A stretch of 8,144 bases of DNA from DASPXY01 sp038227745 (GTDB lineage Bacteria > Planctomycetota > Planctomycetia > Gemmatales > Gemmataceae). The position numbers were made by a program, and so were the translations under genes. Positions 5,360-8,144 of the stretch are shown piece by piece; the stretch's first letter is position 1; each line of letters starts with the position of its first letter. The notes below the pieces were generated by a model. That model worked only from the letters and a program-made list of their open reading frames with translations, ran no database searches and was not told the origin of the DNA. Location: NCBI GenBank assembly GCA_038227745.1, contig JBBRPS010000478.1:1-8144 (forward strand), read 5' to 3'.

Positions 5360-7978
5360 ATGTTCCGCATCCCCTGCCTCAGCGCCGCCCTCCTGCTCCT
5401 CCCCGCCGCCGCGCCCGCCGCCGGCCCCAAGGCGCCGCCGCCCGGTGCCCCGGTCCTGTTCGAGGAGCACGTCCGGCCCATCTTCAAGGCCCACTGCTTC
5501 GAGTGCCACGGCGAGGGCAAGAAACTCCGCGGCGGCCTCGACCTGCGCCTGCGCCGCCTCATCGCCACGGGCGGCGACTCCGGCCCCGCCCTGGCCCCCG
5601 GCAAGCACAGCGACAGCCCGCTCTACCGCCGCGTTGCGGCCCGCGAGATGCCGCCCGGCAAGGTGAAGCTCTCCGCCGCGGAGACCGCCCTCCTCGCCCG
5701 CTGGATCGACGGCGGCGCCCGCACCGTCGGCCCCGAACCGGAGCACATCGCCCCCGGCCTCTTCATCACCGAGGCGGAGCGCTCGTTCTGGGCGTTCCAG
5801 CCGATCCGCCGTCCGCTGCTGCCCACGGTCAAGCAACCCGACCGCGTCCGCAACCCCATCGACGCCTTCCTCCTCGCCCGCCTCAGTGACAGGGGGCTGT
5901 CATTCGCTCCTGAAGCCGACCGGCATACTCTCATCCGCCGCGCGTCTTTCGACCTGCTCGGCGTACCGCCGGCGCCGCAGGACGTGGCCCGCTTCCTCGC
6001 CGACACCCGCCCCGACGCCTACGAGTTGCTGATCGACCGCTTGCTGGCCTCGCCGCACTATGGCGAGCGCTGGGGCCGGCACTGGCTCGACGTGGCGGGC
6101 TACGCCGACTCCGAGGGCTACACGGCAGACGACCCCGTGCGCAAGTCGGCCTGGAAGTACCGCGACTATGTTATCCGCGCCTTCAACACCGACATGCCAT
6201 TTGACCAGTTCATCGTCGAGCAGCTGGCCGGCGACGAACTGGTGCGGCCGCCCTACGACAAGCTCGGCCCCGCCGACGCCGAGAAGCTCGTCGCGACGGG
6301 CTTCCTGCGTACGGCCCCCGACGGCACCGGCTCGGGTGAGGCCGATCAGAAGGTCGCCCGTAACCAGGTCGTCGCCGACACCGTGCAGATTGTCGGCACT
6401 TCCCTGCTCGGCCTGACGATGCACTGTGCCCAGTGCCACAACCACCGCTACGACCCCATCCCGCAGAGCGACTATTACCGGATGCGTGCGGTTTTCGAGC
6501 CGGCCTACGACTGGAAGAGCTGGCGTGCGCCGGCGGCCCGCGAGGTCGCGCTGATGAGTGACGCCGACCGCGCGAAGGCAGCGGCCATCGAGGCCGAGGC
6601 GGTCAAGATCGACGCCGAGCGGCTGAAGAAGCAGCACGAGTACATCGAGCGCACCTTCCAACGCGAGTTGGCGAAGCTGGCCGCCGACCTGCGCGAGCCG
6701 GTCCGCGTCGCCCGCAATACGCCGCCGCCGAAGCGGACCGCCGCCCAGCAGAAACTGCTGCGCGAACACCCAAGCGTCAACGTCGATGGCGGCTCGCTGT
6801 ACCTGTACGACGCGAAGGCGGCAGCGGACCTGAAGGGCTACGCGGACCGGGCGGCGAAGCTCCGTGCCACGAAGCCGCAGCCCGACTTCATCCGCGCCTT
6901 GACGGAGGTCCCCGGCCACGTGCCGCCGACGCACGTCTTCCACCGCGGCGACCACGAGCAGCCAAAAGAGTCGGTGACGCCCGGCGGGCTGACGGTGCTG
7001 GCCGGCCTGGGCCTGGGCGAGTTGCCCCTCAAGGATCCGTCGCTGCCGACGACGGGCCGCCGCCTCGCGTTCGCGCGCCAGCTGACGTCGGGCCGGCACC
7101 CGTTGACGGCGCGGGTGCTGGTCAACCGTGTGTGGCTGCACCACTTCGGCCGCGGCCTCGTCGGCACGCCGGGCGACTTCGGCGTGCTGGGCGAGCGGCC
7201 GACGCACCCCGAACTGCTCGACTGGCTGGCGGCGGAGTTCATGGAGGGCGGCTGGCGGCTGAAGCGGCTGCACCGGCTCCTCATGACCTCGACGGCCTAC
7301 CGCCAGTCCTCGCGGCGCACGCCGGAATTGCAGAAGCTCGACCCGGATAATCGCCTTTTGGGGCGGATGTCGGTGCGGCGACTGGAGGCGGAGGCGCTGC
7401 GCGACGCGATCCTGGCGGTGAGCGGCAAGCTGAACGCGAAGCAGTTCGGCCCGCCGGTGCCGGTGATGCACGACGACGTCGGTCAGGTGGTGCTGGGCGT
7501 GGACACCGCGGACGCGGCGGGTTACAAGGGCAAGGAGGTGCCGCTGCTCGGCGAGGAGTTCCGCCGCAGTGTGTACGTGCAGGTGCGCCGCAGTCGGCCG
7601 CTGGCGGTGCTCGACACCTTCGACGCGCCGGCGATGAGCCCGAACTGCGAGGTGCGGAACAGTTCGACGGTAACGCCGCAGGCACTGATGCTGATGAACA
7701 GCCGCTTCATCGTGGACCACGCCCGTCACTTCGCGGAGCGCGTGGGGCGGGAGGCCGGGGGCGAGCCGCGGGCGCAGGTCGCGCTGGCGTGGCGGCTGGC
7801 GTTCGGGAGCGAGCCGGCGGGGCGGGACGTGGACGAGGCGGTGGCGGTCGTGGCGGCGCAGGCCGAGGTGTTCCGCGGCCAGAAGCGCGGCCCCGGCCAG
7901 CCCGAGCCGCAAGTGCAGGCGCTGGCGAGCTTCTGTCAGGCGCTGCTGAGCGCGAATCGGTTCCTGTACGTTGATTGA
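5360..7978 (+). CDS. PSCyt1-DUF1549-DUF1553 (PSD1) domain protein, exported c-type cytochrome-like
   Basis: Complete 872-residue protein of a family greatly expanded in planctomycetes. Residues 1-20 form a signal peptide (LSAALLLL core, APA before the probable cleavage site). PSCyt1 domain, about 32-120: CFECH haem motif at 46-50 and MPPG (Met97) as probable distal haem ligand. DUF1549 (PSCyt2), about 165-380: contains YGERWGRHWLDVAGYADSEG (234-253) and a second CxxCH, CAQCH (356-360), typical of this family, before NHRYDPIPQSDYYR. A charged, Lys/Glu/Ala-rich helical spacer lies at about 400-445. DUF1553 (PSD1), about 565-830: includes LVNRVWLHHFGRGLVGTPGDFG (587-608), TSTAYRQSS (643-651) and a conserved NSSTVTPQALMLMN-type segment (767-780). 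Known: such proteins are predicted periplasmic haem proteins, often paired with DUF1501 proteins; the biochemical function is unproven. Inferred: a redox role in the periplasm. Start chosen from the signal peptide and the GGAG ten bases upstream. Confidence 0.97.
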   Translation: MFRIPCLSAALLLLPAAAPAAGPKAPPPGAPVLFEEHVRPIFKAHCFECHGEGKKLRGGLDLRLRRLIATGGDSGPALAPGKHSDSPLYRRVAAREMPPGKVKLSAAETALLARWIDGGARTVGPEPEHIAPGLFITEAERSFWAFQPIRRPLLPTVKQPDRVRNPIDAFLLARLSDRGLSFAPEADRHTLIRRASFDLLGVPPAPQDVARFLADTRPDAYELLIDRLLASPHYGERWGRHWLDVAGYADSEGYTADDPVRKSAWKYRDYVIRAFNTDMPFDQFIVEQLAGDELVRPPYDKLGPADAEKLVATGFLRTAPDGTGSGEADQKVARNQVVADTVQIVGTSLLGLTMHCAQCHNHRYDPIPQSDYYRMRAVFEPAYDWKSWRAPAAREVALMSDADRAKAAAIEAEAVKIDAERLKKQHEYIERTFQRELAKLAADLREPVRVARNTPPPKRTAAQQKLLREHPSVNVDGGSLYLYDAKAAADLKGYADRAAKLRATKPQPDFIRALTEVPGHVPPTHVFHRGDHEQPKESVTPGGLTVLAGLGLGELPLKDPSLPTTGRRLAFARQLTSGRHPLTARVLVNRVWLHHFGRGLVGTPGDFGVLGERPTHPELLDWLAAEFMEGGWRLKRLHRLLMTSTAYRQSSRRTPELQKLDPDNRLLGRMSVRRLEAEALRDAILAVSGKLNAKQFGPPVPVMHDDVGQVVLGVDTADAAGYKGKEVPLLGEEFRRSVYVQVRRSRPLAVLDTFDAPAMSPNCEVRNSSTVTPQALMLMNSRFIVDHARHFAERVGREAGGEPRAQVALAWRLAFGSEPAGRDVDEAVAVVAAQAEVFRGQKRGPGQPEPQVQALASFCQALLSANRFLYVD

Positions 7979-7994
7979 ACCGGAAGGGTCTGGG

Positions 7995-8062
7995 TTGCCG
8001 CTTGCGTCTCACCAGGGCGAACGCGAAACGGCAAGCTCAGATCCTCAGTCCAGGTGACGCAA
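7995..8062. other. Imperfect inverted repeats downstream of the DUF1553 gene
   Basis: TTGCGT (8002-8007) pairs with ACGCAA (8057-8062) and CACC (8010-8013) with GGTG (8053-8056), leaving CT bulged; GG (8015-8016) can pair with CC (8050-8051). TTGCCG (7995-8000) can also pair with CGGCAA (8029-8034), which crosses the first stem. No U-run follows closely, so this is not a textbook terminator. It could be a 3'-UTR structure or chance. The rest of 7979-8144 shows no gene I can support. Confidence 0.3.
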
Positions 8063-8144
8063 CCGCCTCCGCGGAATAAAAAGACCTGGATACCGGGATA
8101 AAGCGACCGGCGACGCCGGGTTAGGCGAACCAAACGTTTTTCTG

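Noticed and set aside
4712..5836. Minus-strand open frame of 374 codons spanning the intergenic repeats
   Set aside because: It overlaps the starts of both real genes and reads through the REP-like units as repeated RRAEPPPT; no domain, and explained by GC-rich sequence.
5900..7912. Minus-strand open frame of 670 codons
   Set aside because: Antisense shadow of the DUF1549/DUF1553 gene; Arg/His/Leu-rich with no recognisable domain.
7936..8133. Minus-strand open frame of 65 codons after the DUF1553 gene
   Set aside because: It overlaps the end of the real gene, has no recognisable domain, and is Arg-rich, as expected by chance.
8106..8140. Possible intrinsic terminator (CCGGC-GAC-GCCGG and later TTTTT)
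   Set aside because: The hairpin has a 5-bp stem and is separated from the T-run by about 18 bases; it does not fit a functional terminator well.

Overview
This GC-rich window very probably comes from a planctomycete, most likely Gemmata-like. Three things support this: a DUF1549/DUF1553 protein with an N-terminal Planctomycete-type cytochrome c domain; a very large surface protein whose N-terminus carries an 'LEDRRLPS' motif of the kind common in Gemmataceae giant proteins; and the high GC content with dispersed GC-rich hairpin repeats. This assignment rests on family knowledge, not on a database search.

Layout. The left 4.8 kb is a single minus-strand reading frame. It starts with ATG at 4794, is open for all 1598 codons to the left edge, and continues outside the window. 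It encodes a modular secreted or surface protein: an N-terminal region with the LEDR motif, seven ~55-residue repeats predicted to fold as a seven-bladed beta-propeller, three Calx-beta-like repeats, a CSLREA-type segment leading into a right-handed parallel beta-helix, and then at least three more Calx-beta-like repeats. The long plus-strand open frames over this gene are antisense shadows.

A 565-nt intergenic region (4795-5359) separates this gene from a divergent one. It contains a compact repeat cluster. Two direct copies of a CCCC...CGCGTACA...GGGG hairpin (4976-5005, 5152-5183) flank three head-to-tail GTAG-headed REP-like units (5007-5131) and one inverted unit (5124-5148). The inverted unit differs from the others by a compensatory base-pair change in its stem, which suggests that the hairpin is conserved.

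The right part (5360-7978, plus) is a complete 872-residue protein: signal peptide, PSCyt1 cytochrome domain with CFECH, DUF1549 with a second CxxCH (CAQCH), a charged helical spacer, and DUF1553. The last 166 nt are non-coding as far as can be seen. They hold an imperfect inverted repeat but no recognisable start of the DUF1501 gene that often follows this family.

Both proteins are predicted to act outside the cytoplasm, but nothing in the sequence shows that they work together. I see no new defence or mobile system. The most unusual structures are the REP-like cluster in a divergent promoter region and the internally duplicated architecture of the surface protein.
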